Of a stretch of 64,000 bases of DNA, positions 9,720-18,701 are shown piece after piece; position 1 is the stretch's first letter, and every line of letters starts with the position of its first letter. The DNA is from Burkholderia mayonis (GTDB taxonomy: Bacteria > Pseudomonadota > Gammaproteobacteria > Burkholderiales > Burkholderiaceae), in the NCBI RefSeq assembly GCF_001523745.2, contig NZ_CP013386.1:2170001-2234000 (forward strand), in the 5' to 3' direction. The position numbers and the translations under genes were made by a program. Below the pieces are notes generated by a model that ran no database searches, was not told the DNA's origin, and saw only the letters and a program-made list of their open reading frames with translations.

Positions 9720-11402
9720 TCAGCGGCCCCGCGAACGATTGCGCTGCGGCGGCGTGCGCTGGCCGCCGCGTGCGCCGCCCGCGTTGCCTTCGGCACGATT
9801 GCCGTTGCCATTGCCGCTGCGGCCGCCCTTGCCGGCGCCGCGCTTGTTGCCGCCCGCGCCGTAGGATGCGCGATTGCCGTCGACGTCGCGGCCGCCCTGG
9901 CGCGCGCCGCCACCACCGTAGCCCGGCAGACCGGCGTAGCCGCCCGCACCGGCGCCAAAGCCACCGCCCGCCGGACCGCGACGGCCGCGTCGCGGCTGGT
10001 CGAGCTGGCCGTGGGTCGTCAGCACCGGCTCGCGGTTGATGAAGCCCATCGACGTCTGCATCGGATCAGGCTGGCGGCGCTCGGCCGCACCGCCGCGCTT
10101 GCCTTTCTCCTCGGTCGGCGCCTTCAGGCCGACGGCCGCCATCAGGCGACGCACCTGCGCTTCGTCGAGCTCCTCCCAGCGGCCGCGCTTCAGGCCGCGC
10201 GGCAGTGGGATCGGACCGTGGCGCGTGCGGATCAGGCGGCTCACCATCAGGCCGACCGCCTCGAACATCCGCCGCACTTCACGGTTGCGCCCTTCGGCGA
10301 GCGCAACGTGATACCAGTGATTCGTGCCTTCGCCCCCGCCGTCGCGGATGCGCAGGAAGTTCGCCGGACCGTCGTCGAGCTCGACGCCGTGCAGCAGCTT
10401 CTGACGCGACGCCTCGGGGAGCTCGCCGACGACGCGCACTGCGTACTCGCGCTCGACGCTATAGCGCGGATGCATGAAGCGGTTCGCGAGGTCGCCCGAC
10501 GTCGTCAGCATCAGCAGGCCCTCGGTATTGAAGTCGAGCCGGCCGACCGCGAGCCACTTCGCGGTCTTCATCGTCGGCAGCCGGTCGAACACCGACGGGC
10601 GGCCCTCCGGATCCGCGTGGCTCACGATCTCGCCCGTCGGCTTGTGATACAGCAGCACGCGCGGCGGCTTGTTCGGCAGCTTGCGCTTGACCGGCTTGCC
10701 GTTGATCCGGACCTGATCGGTCGGCATGATCCGCTGGCCGATGTGCGCCGGCTCGCCGTTCACCGACACACGCCCGGCGATGATCAGTTCCTCCATCTCG
10801 CGCCGCGAGCCCATCCCGGCTTCGGCGAGCACCTTGTGCAGCTTCGGCGCATCGTCGTCTGGCGACAGCACGCGCTTCGGCTGGCTCTGACGGCCACGGC
10901 GCAGCATCGGCGCGCGCACGCCGCCGCCCGGCGCATTGTTGTCGGCATCGAACGCCGGAGAAATCACATAAGCGAACAGATCGTCCTGACCGGTCTCGGC
11001 GGGCGCAGCGGCTTCGGCCGTCGGCGCTGCCGCGCCGCGCTTTGCCTGGCCTTGCCGCGCCGCGCCTTCGCGCTTGCCGGCCGCCGGCTTGCGCGGCGTC
11101 TTCGCCGCGGCGTCCTTGCCGCGCGGCGCGCGCGTCGGCGCCTTCGCGGCACCGGCGCCTGCATCGGCGTCGCCGGTCGCGACCGCCTCGGCGCTCTCCG
11201 CGTTGTCGGCGTTGTCAGCGTTCTTCGACTTCGCCGCTGCGCGGCGGCGTGCGATCAAGCTGCGCGGGCCGCGTCGCAAGCCGCGGCGCGGGCGGTCTTC
11301 GCCGCCCGCATCCTGAGCGGACTGCTCGGGTGCGCCGTCGGCGCGCGCCGTCGCAACGGCATGCGCGGATTCGGACGAATCGATGTCGTGGGTATCAGTC
11401 AA
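9720..11402 (-). CDS. rluB: 23S rRNA pseudouridine synthase RluB
   Basis: RsuA-family pseudouridine synthase acting on U2605 of 23S rRNA. The core holds an S4 RNA-binding domain ([18 protein letters not shown], roughly 185-240) and the catalytic motif [11 protein letters not shown] with its Asp. The protein is 560 residues, much longer than E. coli RluB (about 290). The extra length is an Arg/Ala/Lys-rich N-terminal tail of about 170 residues and a Gly/Arg/Asn-rich C-terminal tail of about 110 residues, both predicted disordered and probably RNA-binding. It follows scpB after 63 bp on the same strand. Confidence 0.93.
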   Translation of the reverse strand: MTDTHDIDSSESAHAVATARADGAPEQSAQDAGGEDRPRRGLRRGPRSLIARRRAAAKSKNADNADNAESAEAVATGDADAGAGAAKAPTRAPRGKDAAAKTPRKPAAGKREGAARQGQAKRGAAAPTAEAAAPAETGQDDLFAYVISPAFDADNNAPGGGVRAPMLRRGRQSQPKRVLSPDDDAPKLHKVLAEAGMGSRREMEELIIAGRVSVNGEPAHIGQRIMPTDQVRINGKPVKRKLPNKPPRVLLYHKPTGEIVSHADPEGRPSVFDRLPTMKTAKWLAVGRLDFNTEGLLMLTTSGDLANRFMHPRYSVEREYAVRVVGELPEASRQKLLHGVELDDGPANFLRIRDGGGEGTNHWYHVALAEGRNREVRRMFEAVGLMVSRLIRTRHGPIPLPRGLKRGRWEELDEAQVRRLMAAVGLKAPTEEKGKRGGAAERRQPDPMQTSMGFINREPVLTTHGQLDQPRRGRRGPAGGGFGAGAGGYAGLPGYGGGGARQGGRDVDGNRASYGAGGNKRGAGKGGRSGNGNGNRAEGNAGGARGGQRTPPQRNRSRGR

Positions 11403-11465
11403 AACAACCTCAAAATGTCAGGTCTCGCGCCCGTCGCGGGCACGGCTAGGGTTCGGTCGCCCGTC

Positions 11466-12740
11466 TCAGGCGCGACGCTTCGCTGGCGCTTCGTCGTCCG
11501 GCAGTTCGCGCTCGGGGACCGCCTCGCTTGCACTGCGCACGGCGTCGGCGAGACTGTCGCACGTGTCGTCCAACGTCTCCTCCGCCTGCGCTGGGACCGG
11601 CTCGGCATCGTGCGGGATGCCGCCGATCGCGCGTTGGTCTTCCTTCGTCGCTCGGGCCGCCGCCGGATCGGCGGCCGCCTCGCGGTTTGCTACATTTGCC
11701 GCGTCGGCCGGAGCTGCGTCCGTGCGCGCGACAGGGTGTGCGTATTCGTTCGCCGGCACGGGCGATTCGGCGCGTTCGCCGGCGGCGTGGCCGGCCGACT
11801 CGGCATGCGGCGCCGTGGCGGCGTCCGCTGCATCCTGCACATTGCCGTGCGCCGCCGCATGCTCGTGCGACGCGGGTGCGTCTTCCGCAGGTGCGCCTTT
11901 GTCAGCGGTCGATGTCAAATCGACGGCTTCGTCGGCTTCGATTCGGCCGGCAGCATGCTCGGATGCGTCGCAACCGCCGCCGACCCGCTGCGACGCATCG
12001 ACTTCGTCGGAAGCTTGCGCCGCACCGACGCTCGCATCGGCATCGACTCGTTCGCCATTATCAGTCGGATCGGCAATCCGTGCAGTCGAGCCGTCAGCGC
12101 CTTCGGACGGCGCATCGGCCGCATCAGCATCCGCATCGGATGCATCCGCCGCCGCTCCGCCGTCGCCCCGCGCATCTTCGGGGAAGTCGATCGCCTGCTG
12201 CGCGAGAAGGCTTGCCTCCAGATGCGCGGCCGGCTCCTCGAGCGCCGGCAGATCGTCGAGCGCCTTCAGGGCGAGATCGTCGAGGAACGGCTTCGTCGTT
12301 GCGTAGAGCGCCGGACGGCCCGGCACGTCGCGATGGCCGATCACCTCGATCCAGCCGCGGTCCTCGAGCTGCTTGACGACTTGCGTGTTCACCGTGACGC
12401 CGCGGATTTCCTCGATGTCGCCACGCGTCACCGGCTGCCGGTACGCGATGATCGCGAGCGTCTCCAGCACGGCCCGCGAATACTTCGGCGGCTTCTCCGG
12501 ATGCAGCCGGTCGAGGTACGTGCGCATCGCCGGCTTGCTCTGGAAGCGCCAGCCCGACGCGAGCGCGACGAGTTCGACGCCGCGCCCGGTCCATTCCTGT
12601 TTCAGATCTTCGAGCAGTGTTCGGACTGTGTCCGCCGACATGCCGTCGGCAAAGAGCTTGCGCAAATCGCCGAGTTTCAGCGGTTCCTGCGCGCAGATCA
12701 ATGCAGTCTCGAGGACGATCTTCGCCTCTTGGGTATTCAT
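11466..12740 (-). CDS. scpB: Chromosome segregation protein ScpB with long acidic tail
   Basis: Kleisin-partner subunit of the SMC-ScpAB condensin complex. The first about 190 residues hold the two winged-helix domains ([17 protein letters not shown] and [20 protein letters not shown], followed by EIRGV and GRPALYATT). The remaining about 230 residues form a low-complexity Ala/Asp/Glu-rich tail absent from the family core. The scpB-rluB pairing is common in bacteria, but scpA is not in this window. The tail is read in frame without interruptions and ends at 11466. Confidence 0.93.
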   Translation of the reverse strand: MNTQEAKIVLETALICAQEPLKLGDLRKLFADGMSADTVRTLLEDLKQEWTGRGVELVALASGWRFQSKPAMRTYLDRLHPEKPPKYSRAVLETLAIIAYRQPVTRGDIEEIRGVTVNTQVVKQLEDRGWIEVIGHRDVPGRPALYATTKPFLDDLALKALDDLPALEEPAAHLEASLLAQQAIDFPEDARGDGGAAADASDADADAADAPSEGADGSTARIADPTDNGERVDADASVGAAQASDEVDASQRVGGGCDASEHAAGRIEADEAVDLTSTADKGAPAEDAPASHEHAAAHGNVQDAADAATAPHAESAGHAAGERAESPVPANEYAHPVARTDAAPADAANVANREAAADPAAARATKEDQRAIGGIPHDAEPVPAQAEETLDDTCDSLADAVRSASEAVPERELPDDEAPAKRRA

Positions 12741-13161
12741 GCAGCTAGGTCAGACCCTGTGGTCAAGCGAACCGGATCAATCGAACAGACGAAAGGAACG
12801 GAAGACGCGCTCGCCCGATTCTGATCGGTCATATTGATGGGAGCACGAACCGGGGGCGGCGAACCTACTCTCAAGCCCAACCCAAACCGGACGGAACAGC
12901 GCGGAACCAAGTCGGAACCGCGTGACTGAGCGCCATCTTACGCAAAATTGCCCTGTGCGTAAAGACAAAGAACGTACGGTAAAAGACATATCTCCGGCGC
13001 GTCGGCGGCGACGAAAACGGTCACCGAAGCCACTTCCGCCATGGTCGCCGATGGAGCGCCCGCTCATGCGAACGGCGATCCGCCCCCAATCCAGACTCAG
13101 CGGCGAACGTTGCGGCGACCAGCCCCCGCGTCACATGCCGAGTTGGCTGCGCGGCGCGTTG
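12741..13161. other. Intergenic region, no gene seen
   Basis: About 420 bp between the scpB start and the stop of the LysR gene, both on the minus strand. It should contain the scpB promoter, but no convincing -35/-10 pair, RNA gene or hairpin with a T-run was found. Confidence 0.5.
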
Positions 13162-14064
13162 TCAGCTCAGATCCTCGACGCGCGCCGGCATCTCCTTCAC
13201 GAGCCCCCAGACCGCGTCCGCCGCCGGCGACAGCGAGCGGTCGCGCCGCCGCACGAGCTCGACGGTGCGCTCCGCGCGCGGCGCCAGCGGCCGCGCGACA
13301 AGCGACGAGCCGGCCGGCAACGGCAACGACAGCCACGGCAGCACGCTCACGCCGACGCCCGCCTCGATAAGGCCGAACACCGTCGCCGAATGGCCGAGCT
13401 CCTGCACGACGCTCGCCGCGACCCGATGCGTCGCGAGCGCCGCATCGATCAGCGGCCGGCTGCCCGACGCGTAGTCGAGCAGCACGAGCCGCTCGCCCGC
13501 GAGCGCCGTCCACGGCACGCGATCGCGCGCGGCAAGCGGATGATCGGCGCGCGCGACGAGACAAAACGAATCGGTCATCAACGGTTCGTTGATCAAATCG
13601 TTCGTCGCGAGCGGCCCGATCACGACGCCGAAATCGACCTCACCCGACTTCACCTTGCGCAGCACGTCGCTCTGCACGTCGTCGCGCAGGCCGAGCGTGA
13701 CGAACGGAAAGCGCTGCTCGCACGCGGCGACGACGCGCGGCATCAACCGACACGCGATCGTCGGGCTCGCCGCGACGACCACACGCCCGCGACGCTGCTC
13801 GCCGATCTCGCGGATCTCGCGTAGCGTGTCGTCGAGGTCGCCGAGCAGGCGCGACACGCTCGCGATCAAATTCGTGCCGACGTCAGTCAGCTGCACGTCG
13901 CGCGTCGTGCGGTCGATCAGCTTGAGCCCGATCTCGCCCTCCAGCTCGCGCACGGACCGACTCACGGCCGACTGCGTGAGACCGATCTCGTCGCCAGCAC
14001 GGCTGAAGCTCTTGAGCCGCGCGACCTCGATGAACACGCGCAACTGCCTCAGCGTGATATTCAT
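13162..14064 (-). CDS. LysR-family transcriptional regulator
   Basis: 300-residue regulator with an N-terminal winged helix-turn-helix (residues 1-60, SFSRAGDEIGLTQSAVSRSV) and a C-terminal periplasmic-binding-protein-like effector domain (about 90-290). It is flanked by intergenic regions of about 400 bp on both sides and no metabolic gene is directly divergent. The nearest divergent gene is the small transposase-like protein at 14480, so the target cannot be inferred. Autoregulation is usual for the family. Confidence 0.9.
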   Translation of the reverse strand: MNITLRQLRVFIEVARLKSFSRAGDEIGLTQSAVSRSVRELEGEIGLKLIDRTTRDVQLTDVGTNLIASVSRLLGDLDDTLREIREIGEQRRGRVVVAASPTIACRLMPRVVAACEQRFPFVTLGLRDDVQSDVLRKVKSGEVDFGVVIGPLATNDLINEPLMTDSFCLVARADHPLAARDRVPWTALAGERLVLLDYASGSRPLIDAALATHRVAASVVQELGHSATVFGLIEAGVGVSVLPWLSLPLPAGSSLVARPLAPRAERTVELVRRRDRSLSPAADAVWGLVKEMPARVEDLS

Positions 14065-14479
14065 GGGATTTCCTCATCAATCGGACGCATCGATGCGCGA
14101 TTGTATTGCGTCCTCGCGATGCCGTGCCGTGTGTCGGTGCGGTGCAGCACGCGTTGAAACGCACGTCTCACGGGCCAGACTGCACAAGATTGGTGATTGT
14201 CCTTATTTGCTCGACGGTCTTTTTGGCGTCTTATACGCCCCTAGCTGACGCGGCTGTCAGCTCGCTGCCAGGCGGCTTTGGGGTGGTCGTCGCCAACGTG
14301 GCACGCTTCGTGCATTAGCAGGCGCACAGGGCTGCGGGCTTTCGGGCTTCTCGCGGCGGATCGCGCAACATCCGCTGCTGCATGGAGCCGATGCCTCCCC
14401 CGGCACTCGTTGCATCGAGTGCCCGACGAGTGCGCCGCGCAGGGCGGCGCACCGGAGTTAGCTTCGCTGAGGTGAGGAC
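14065..14479. other. Divergent intergenic region with an inverted repeat
   Basis: About 415 bp between the LysR gene and the transposase-like gene. The only clear element is a perfect 7-bp inverted repeat, agctgac / gtcagct, at 14243-14262 with a 6-bp centre, which could be an operator. No RNA gene or ORF with coding character was found. Confidence 0.4.
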
Positions 14480-14881
14480 ATGATGCTGTTCGACGATTTG
14501 AGAGACAACGAATGGGCGCTGCTCGAGGGACTCTTCTGCTCCGAGCCTGCACGCAGTGAGCGCCGCGGTCGTCCCCGCGTGGAAGCGCGCTCGGTGGTGA
14601 ACGCCGTTCTTTGGGTGCTGTCGACGGGCGAAGGCTGGTCGAAGCTGCCCGGCCGCTATCCGTCGCCGCCGACCTGCCGTCGACGCTTCGACGAATGGCA
14701 GGCCGACGGCACGCTCGCCGAAGTGGTGAAACGCCTCGGTTCGAGCGGCCGCCAGATCTCGCTGCGCGGGCGCATCGGCGCGAGCGCGGTGAAACCGCCC
14801 GCGCCGCCGAGCCGCGATCGTCTGCGCGGCGCGTTCTGGACCAATCCGGAATCCTGGCGCGCTCCCGTCAAGATGGCATGA
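14480..14881 (+). CDS. Stand-alone IS5-type N-terminal (DUF4096-like) domain protein
   Basis: 133 residues with a strong ribosome-binding site (gaggtgagg) before the ATG. Residues about 5-75 match the N-terminal helix-turn-helix domain of IS5/IS1182-type transposases: LRDNEWALLEGLF, RGRPRVEARSVVNAVLWVL, GEGWSKLPGRYPSPPTCRRRFDEW. The DDE catalytic domain is absent; instead there is a basic tail of about 50 residues. I see no terminal inverted repeats or target duplication around it. It is either a truncated transposase or a domesticated DNA-binding protein; the intact frame and ribosome site favour an expressed gene. Confidence 0.7.
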   Translation: MMLFDDLRDNEWALLEGLFCSEPARSERRGRPRVEARSVVNAVLWVLSTGEGWSKLPGRYPSPPTCRRRFDEWQADGTLAEVVKRLGSSGRQISLRGRIGASAVKPPAPPSRDRLRGAFWTNPESWRAPVKMA

Positions 14882-15089
14882 ATTCAATTTCTGGGCGGCA
14901 CCGACCGCCCAGAATCGTTTTCGGCGCCCGCTGCTGCGGCGCGCTGCCGCCTTTTCGCACGGACTCCTGACAATGCGATCAAGCGATACATCTATTTACT
15001 AATATTTACAACGCGCCTTCGCTCCCCCGCTTACCTTAGCGGTATATATCAATGAGCCGTCCGACGGCTTGAAAAGGGGGCTCCCAACG

Positions 15090-15341
15090 ATGAAACCCAT
15101 GTCACTTCTCAAGGCATGCGGCATTGTCGTTTCGCTGGCGCTCGTTGCTCCTTCGCACGCCGACCAATTTCCTCCGAAGCAGCATGGACAGCGGGAACGA
15201 GTCGCCCGTTCGCAAGCGGATGCAGCCGCACCCGGCGCACGGCCGAACGCGCCGCGTGGCGATCTGCGCGGCGACATCGCCAGCAATGCACGCGCGCGCA
15301 ATGACGCGCAACGTCCGCCGAGCTCCTCGAACCATCATTGA
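15090..15341 (+). CDS. Small exported protein of unknown function
   Basis: 83 residues starting at the ATG 15090, preceded at suitable distance by aaaaggggg. An in-frame TTG 21 bp upstream is less likely. A signal peptide (KPMSLLKACGIVVSLALVAPSHA) is followed by a hydrophilic, disordered Gln/Arg/Ala/Pro-rich mature part of about 58 residues that ends in Ser/Asn/His. No cysteines or known domain in the mature part. A terminator follows at 15445. Confidence 0.65.
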   Translation: MKPMSLLKACGIVVSLALVAPSHADQFPPKQHGQRERVARSQADAAAPGARPNAPRGDLRGDIASNARARNDAQRPPSSSNHH

Positions 15342-15444
15342 AGCAGCAAAGGGAAAAAACCGCATGCTCGGGAACTGCTCGGCACTCGCCGAGTCTCAAC
15401 CTTGCCATGAGCACAGCGTGGCAGCAGCTATGTACCCGGTACCG

Positions 15445-15473
15445 CCCGTATCCTCGCGATACGGGCTTTTTTT
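15445..15473 (+). terminator. Rho-independent terminator
   Basis: Arms cccgtatc and gatacggg with a 5-nt loop (ctcgc) are followed by cttttttt. It lies 100 bp after the small exported gene and 30 bp before the end of the convergent gene at 15504. Confidence 0.85.
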
Positions 15474-15503
15474 CGTGCGGATGATGCGGCGCCGTGCGCG
15501 GCG

Positions 15504-15821
15504 CTACAAGCGACTTTCGAGAATCGACACGGCGCTCGCTTCGCTGAGCGCGTAATCTTCGGTCCGGCGCGCATCCCAATCGGGCTGCCTTTCGTCTCGC
15601 TCGAGCCGTGCGAATTCAACCCGGCCGTTGTCCGTCAAAACGGCGATATCGACGGGCGCGTGGAAACCGGGCGCAGGCGCGACAGTCTTCTGCCGAACCG
15701 TATCCATCAAGCCGAGCGCACGCAGGTATTCGAACACACCCGGACGCCTCGCCCAAGGAACCTGACGGTACTGGACACGCCTCAGCGCGTCGAGCACTGC
15801 TTCGTTGGAATACGTGGCCAT
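15504..15821 (-). CDS. Hypothetical protein, 105 residues
   Basis: I do not recognise a named family. The protein is soluble with no signal peptide or membrane helix. The N-terminal half looks helical (NEAVLDALRRVQYRQVPW, GVFEYLRALGLM) and resembles a small winged-helix layout, followed by a beta-rich segment ending in ILESRL. The gene is convergent with the exported protein upstream and divergent from the YdcF-like gene, from which it is separated by a palindromic TATAAT region. Confidence 0.6.
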   Translation of the reverse strand: MATYSNEAVLDALRRVQYRQVPWARRPGVFEYLRALGLMDTVRQKTVAPAPGFHAPVDIAVLTDNGRVEFARLERDERQPDWDARRTEDYALSEASAVSILESRL

Positions 15822-15909
15822 CTCGATTCTTTCTTAAAGTGCAGCGACATTGCAAAGCGGCCCCGCCGGCCCGGGTCTCCGCCCGCCGGCGCCGCCACGC
15901 AGCTCAAGA

Positions 15910-15927
15910 GGGATCCTTATAATCCCC
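15910..15927 (+). promoter_or_regulatory. Palindrome over a -10-like element
   Basis: A perfect TATAAT (15918-15923, plus strand) sits inside ggga-t-ccttat-aatccc, an inverted repeat whose arms are GGGAT and ATCCC. It is about 65 bp before the YdcF-like start and may serve that gene, with the palindrome as a possible operator. The -35 is poor. Confidence 0.35.
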
Positions 15928-15989
15928 TCACTTCTTCCGACCCGCTCCCCGACGCTTCGTTCGCGCAACGCGGGGACAGATCACCAACC

Positions 15990-16743
15990 GTGCCTAAAAA
16001 ACTACCTTACCCCAATCAAATTGATTCTGTTTACCACATTTGGACTTCTCTTCGTCGTTTTTCTGCTCTGCCGCAAACACCCCGGCGCGATCGCGATACT
16101 CGTCGCGGGCATCGCGCTCTTGTGGCTGCTCGCGTCCGGCTGGCTCGCCGCGCCGCTCATCGCGCTCGCGGAATCGGGCGTACAGCCGGTCGCCCGTCCG
16201 ACGATGACGGGCGACACCGCGATCGTGATGCTCGGCGCGGGTATCAAGCGCCCCAACGGCATCGCGGCGCCGCCACGCGACGCGCTCGCCCGCATCGACA
16301 AGACCGCCGAACTCTATTCGGCATGCCAACGAACGGCGACGCGCTGCAGGGTCATCGTGTCGGGCGGCGATCCGCAGTTCCGTGGCATCACCGAAGCAGA
16401 CACGTATGCGCCCTATCTGCTCGCGCGCGGCGTCGCAAACGGCGACCTGATCCGCGAGCAGCGCAGCCACACGACTTACGAAAACGCGCGCTTCACGGCT
16501 GCCATATTACGCGCCCAACATTACGATGATCTGATTCTCGTCACTTCGTCTTACCAGATGCGGCGCGCGCTCCTCGATTTCGAGCGGTTCGGGATCGCAC
16601 CGCAGCCCGTCTACGCGAACCACCGGGACGCGCAGCTCGGCTGGCTGCCGCGCACCGGCAACCTCGTCAACGCCGAGCGAGCGCTGCACGAAATCCTCGG
16701 CATCGCGCAATTCCATGTATATCGCCGTCTCGGCTGGTACTAG
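15990..16743 (+). CDS. YdcF/ElyC/SanA-family (DUF218) membrane protein; start unclear
   Basis: Inner-membrane protein with two N-terminal helices (LFTTFGLLFVVFLL and AIAILVAGIALLWLL) and a DUF218 domain with VMLGAGIKRPNG, VIVSGGDPQFRG, SHTTYENARF and LVTSSYQMRRAL. The family is linked to envelope metabolism but its reaction is not established. The main frame has no good start before helix 1. A GTG at 15990 would fit if the run of six A at 15996-16001 were five, giving a short natural N-terminus (MPKNYLTPIK). Otherwise translation may begin at TTG 16021. So the coordinates of the start are uncertain; the end is firm. Confidence 0.8.
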
Positions 16744-16987
16744 CGGCGCACGCAGGTTTCCACGCGCCCGATCGTCGCGGCCTCTCCGCCGCCGATACCG
16801 ATTCCGTGTGAGTGGATTGCGCAGGGATGACGGATTGCCTCACTGTTGCGCTCGATCCACGCAGTCAACCGCCATGACGCAATCGAATGCACTGATCCGT
16901 CACTTTTGATAAACTCGGCTCACTCGATTGCAGACGCCAGACAAATCGGCAACACTCGGGTCTATCACCACTTAGCGGAGGTAAGCA

Positions 16988-17260
16988 ATGAAGAAGATGA
17001 CCATGGCTATCCTGGTTTCGGTGTCGGCTCTGGCTGGCGCAGCCCATGCGCAAGAAAGCACGGAAATCAAGACGATCACCGATCCGGCGAAGATCGCCGA
17101 AATCGAGCAACGCGCACAAGCGCTGCAGCAGCAACAGGCTGCCGAGCCAGCCGCCGAAGCGAAGCCGATGCACGAACACAAGCATCACCCGAAGAAGGCC
17201 GCTCACAAGGGCGCGAAGAAGGCGGCCAAGGCAGCTTCGGCAAGCGCTGCCAGCGAATAA
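16988..17260 (+). CDS. Small exported, coiled-coil and Lys/His-rich protein
   Basis: 90 residues with a good ribosome site (gcggaggtaagc) and a signal peptide cut after AHA (residues 1-21). The mature part has a short helix rich in Gln/Ala (IAEIEQRAQALQQQQAA) and a basic tail with EHKHHPKKAAHKG and Lys/Ala repeats. No family recognised. The His/Lys tail could bind metal or polyanions, which is only an inference. A strong terminator follows directly. Confidence 0.7.
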   Translation: MKKMTMAILVSVSALAGAAHAQESTEIKTITDPAKIAEIEQRAQALQQQQAAEPAAEAKPMHEHKHHPKKAAHKGAKKAAKAASASAASE

Positions 17261-17282
17261 GCACAGTACGCCCCTTTTGCGC

Positions 17283-17318
17283 AAAAGCCGAATCCGGATC
17301 TGCCGGGTTCGGCTTTTT
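17283..17318 (+). terminator. Rho-independent terminator
   Basis: 15-bp arms (17283-17297 and 17303-17317, one G-U pair) with a 5-nt loop, ending in a T-run. It terminates the small exported gene. Confidence 0.85.
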
Positions 17319-17409
17319 CATTGGCGCGCCGGAATGAGCGCGCCGCGCATTATGCTAAAGTCGCGCACCGAACTTTTCCAACCGTGCGCACTCCGGTGCG
17401 GAGGACTGA

Positions 17410-17667
17410 ATGAGCAACATACAACTGGACATCGAATGGACTGAGGCCGCGACCCGCAAGATCAAGCAATTGATGCCGCGCGGCTCCGATGATGCGTTCC
17501 TCGCGCTGCCGCCGATCGAATGCCTGCCGATGGAGGGCGACGTGCTTTTCCTCGGTCCGCAAGGCAAGCAGCAGCCGTTCATCGTCGCAGAGCGGCAGTA
17601 CCACCACGACGGCGACGCCGACTGGACGATCGTCCTGATCCTCGACGTCCCGAACCCATCGCACTGA
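17410..17667 (+). CDS. Hypothetical protein, 85 residues
   Basis: Start at ATG 17410 after gcggaggactga, a reasonable ribosome site. A small soluble protein with no signal peptide; it shows a beta-rich pattern (DVLFLGPQGKQQPFIVAERQYHH, DWTIVLILDVP). I cannot assign a family. It is convergent with the ABM monooxygenase gene, the stops being 50 bp apart. Confidence 0.6.
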   Translation: MSNIQLDIEWTEAATRKIKQLMPRGSDDAFLALPPIECLPMEGDVLFLGPQGKQQPFIVAERQYHHDGDADWTIVLILDVPNPSH

Positions 17668-17716
17668 TCGCCGATGCTTGTCACTGTGCCGCGCGCCGCG
17701 CGGCCCGTTCTCTTCG

Positions 17717-18007
17717 CTACGCGATCTTCGATGCGACGCGGATCTCCGCACTCTCGATCCAATCCGACGCAGCACGCTTGTACGCGTCGATATGCGCGGA
17801 TCGCGCATGGGCCGCGAGCGCAGCTTCGCTCGCCCAGCGCTCGATGAAGATGAAACGGCGCGGCTCCTGAAGATCGCGGTGCAGATCGTACTGCAACGCG
17901 CCCTCTTCTTTGCGCGTCGGCCCGACGATTCCCTCGAGTTGTTCCAACAGCTTCGCTTCCGCACCCGGCTTTGCGACGATGAGCGCGACGACGGCGACTT
18001 CGGACAT
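17717..18007 (-). CDS. Antibiotic biosynthesis monooxygenase (ABM/YgiN-like) domain protein
   Basis: 96-residue dimeric alpha+beta barrel protein of the ABM superfamily, whose members oxidise quinols or polycyclic aromatics without cofactors or act as stress-related proteins. Signature: AVVALIVAKPGAEAKLLEQL, EEGALQYDLHRDLQEPRRFIFIERW and the helix AALAAHARSAHI. A ribosome site (aaaggag) precedes the start. A possible own -10 (TATGCT) lies about 45 bp upstream, downstream of the small RNA terminator at 18097-18131. Substrate unknown. Confidence 0.85.
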   Translation of the reverse strand: MSEVAVVALIVAKPGAEAKLLEQLEGIVGPTRKEEGALQYDLHRDLQEPRRFIFIERWASEAALAAHARSAHIDAYKRAASDWIESAEIRVASKIA

Positions 18008-18096
18008 GCAGATCTCCTTTGCTGTGTGACAAAGGACTCAGCATACGCGAATCGGCGCAGGCGGACTTCTGCGGAACCACGCTCGGCCGCTCCCCC

Positions 18097-18131
18097 AAAA
18101 AAATAGCCCGCGCTTCACAAGAAGCGCGGGC
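18097..18131 (-). terminator. Terminator of the candidate small RNA
   Basis: 11-bp perfect stem gcccgcgcttc / gaagcgcgggc with a 4-nt loop; on the minus strand it is followed by TATTTTTTT. It is about 90 bp upstream of the ABM start. Confidence 0.85.
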
Positions 18132-18310
18132 AAAACCGTCGCCCTACGAGGATAGGCGACGGGGCCACCGAGACCCGCGCGAATACGCGGGTCATCGTCC
18201 AATACGGCAGTTCACCAGTAACGGCGACTGCCCGAAACGTCGACATCCGCACTAGGTGGGAGGCACGCGTAGTCGAACCGGGCCGTTTTCTGGCGTCCTC
18301 CCTGATTGCT
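18097..18310 (-). ncRNA. Candidate structured small RNA (about 210 nt) with an anti-SD-like loop
   Basis: On the minus strand a promoter (18317-18344) is followed by a run of stem-loops without coding content: TCGAC/GTCGA (18276-18272 with 18244-18240) enclosing CCTCCCACC at 18263-18255; GGCAGT/ACTGCC (18232-18206); GACCCGCG/CGCGGGTC (18193-18172); CCGTCGCC/GGCGACGG (18162-18136); and a final 11-bp GC hairpin (18131-18106) followed by TATTTTTTT. That is the architecture of an independent small RNA. The C-rich loop is complementary to Shine-Dalgarno sequences. No known family was recognised; a leader role for the ABM gene downstream is the main alternative. Confidence 0.5.
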
Positions 18311-18316
18311 TGGTTG

Positions 18317-18344
18317 ACGATAGAAGGAGCAGCTTCCGTGCCAA
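18317..18344 (-). promoter_or_regulatory. Sigma-70-like promoter of the small RNA
   Basis: Minus strand: -35 TTGGCA (18344-18339), 16-bp spacer, -10 TATCGT (18322-18317). Predicted start near 18310. Confidence 0.5.
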
Positions 18345-18360
18345 CCGAGAACGAATTCGC

Positions 18361-18394
18361 AATCGTTTGATTTTTAACGATTAATTCTCAAACG
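18361..18394. promoter_or_regulatory. Overlapping inverted repeats upstream of the small RNA promoter
   Basis: Two perfect, interlocked palindromes: AATCGTT-N8-AACGATT (18361-18382) and CGTTTGA-N17-TCAAACG (18364-18394), in an AT-rich stretch 17 bp upstream of the -35. Likely a regulator binding site. Confidence 0.4.
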
Positions 18395-18545
18395 TTCAGC
18401 GAAAATGCGCATTCCTTCTGTTCGTTACGGGGTGACGTTACGTAACACGCCGGGCGTGCGGCAGGTTCGCACACGTATGCTCGAATCCGCAGCAACTGCC
18501 AGCGCGGACGATCGGGATAGGGGCGGTCAGGTGGTCTGACCGATC

Positions 18546-18701
18546 GCGGACAAAGCCGTGTTGCGGCGGGTCCGACATTACCTTGTGGTCGGCATCATGG
18601 ATGGCGGTGTGGTCAGTGGGCGGTACGAAGGTACGCCGCAAGGCGGGCCGCTATCGCCGCTACTGGCCAATGTGCTGCTGAACGAGGTGGATCGCCAATA
18701 G
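18546..18701 (+). pseudogene. Relic of a group II intron reverse transcriptase/maturase
   Basis: One frame reads DKAVLRRVRHYLVVGIMDGG, then GRYEGTPQGGPLSPLLANVL, then LNEVDRQ and a stop at 18699. QGGPLSPLLANVLL with EVD is the hallmark block of group II intron-encoded reverse transcriptases. Only about 50 codons remain; upstream the frame is closed by a stop at 18537, and the catalytic YADD region and maturase domain are missing. It is a dead fragment. No intact intron ends could be confirmed, though a perfect hairpin GTGCGCCCA/TGGGCGCAC at 18930-18950 resembles some group II 5' ends. Confidence 0.75.

Noticed and set aside
18097..18310. 6S RNA (ssrS)
   Set aside because: The stems are local; no long-range closing stem or central bubble as in 6S RNA could be drawn.
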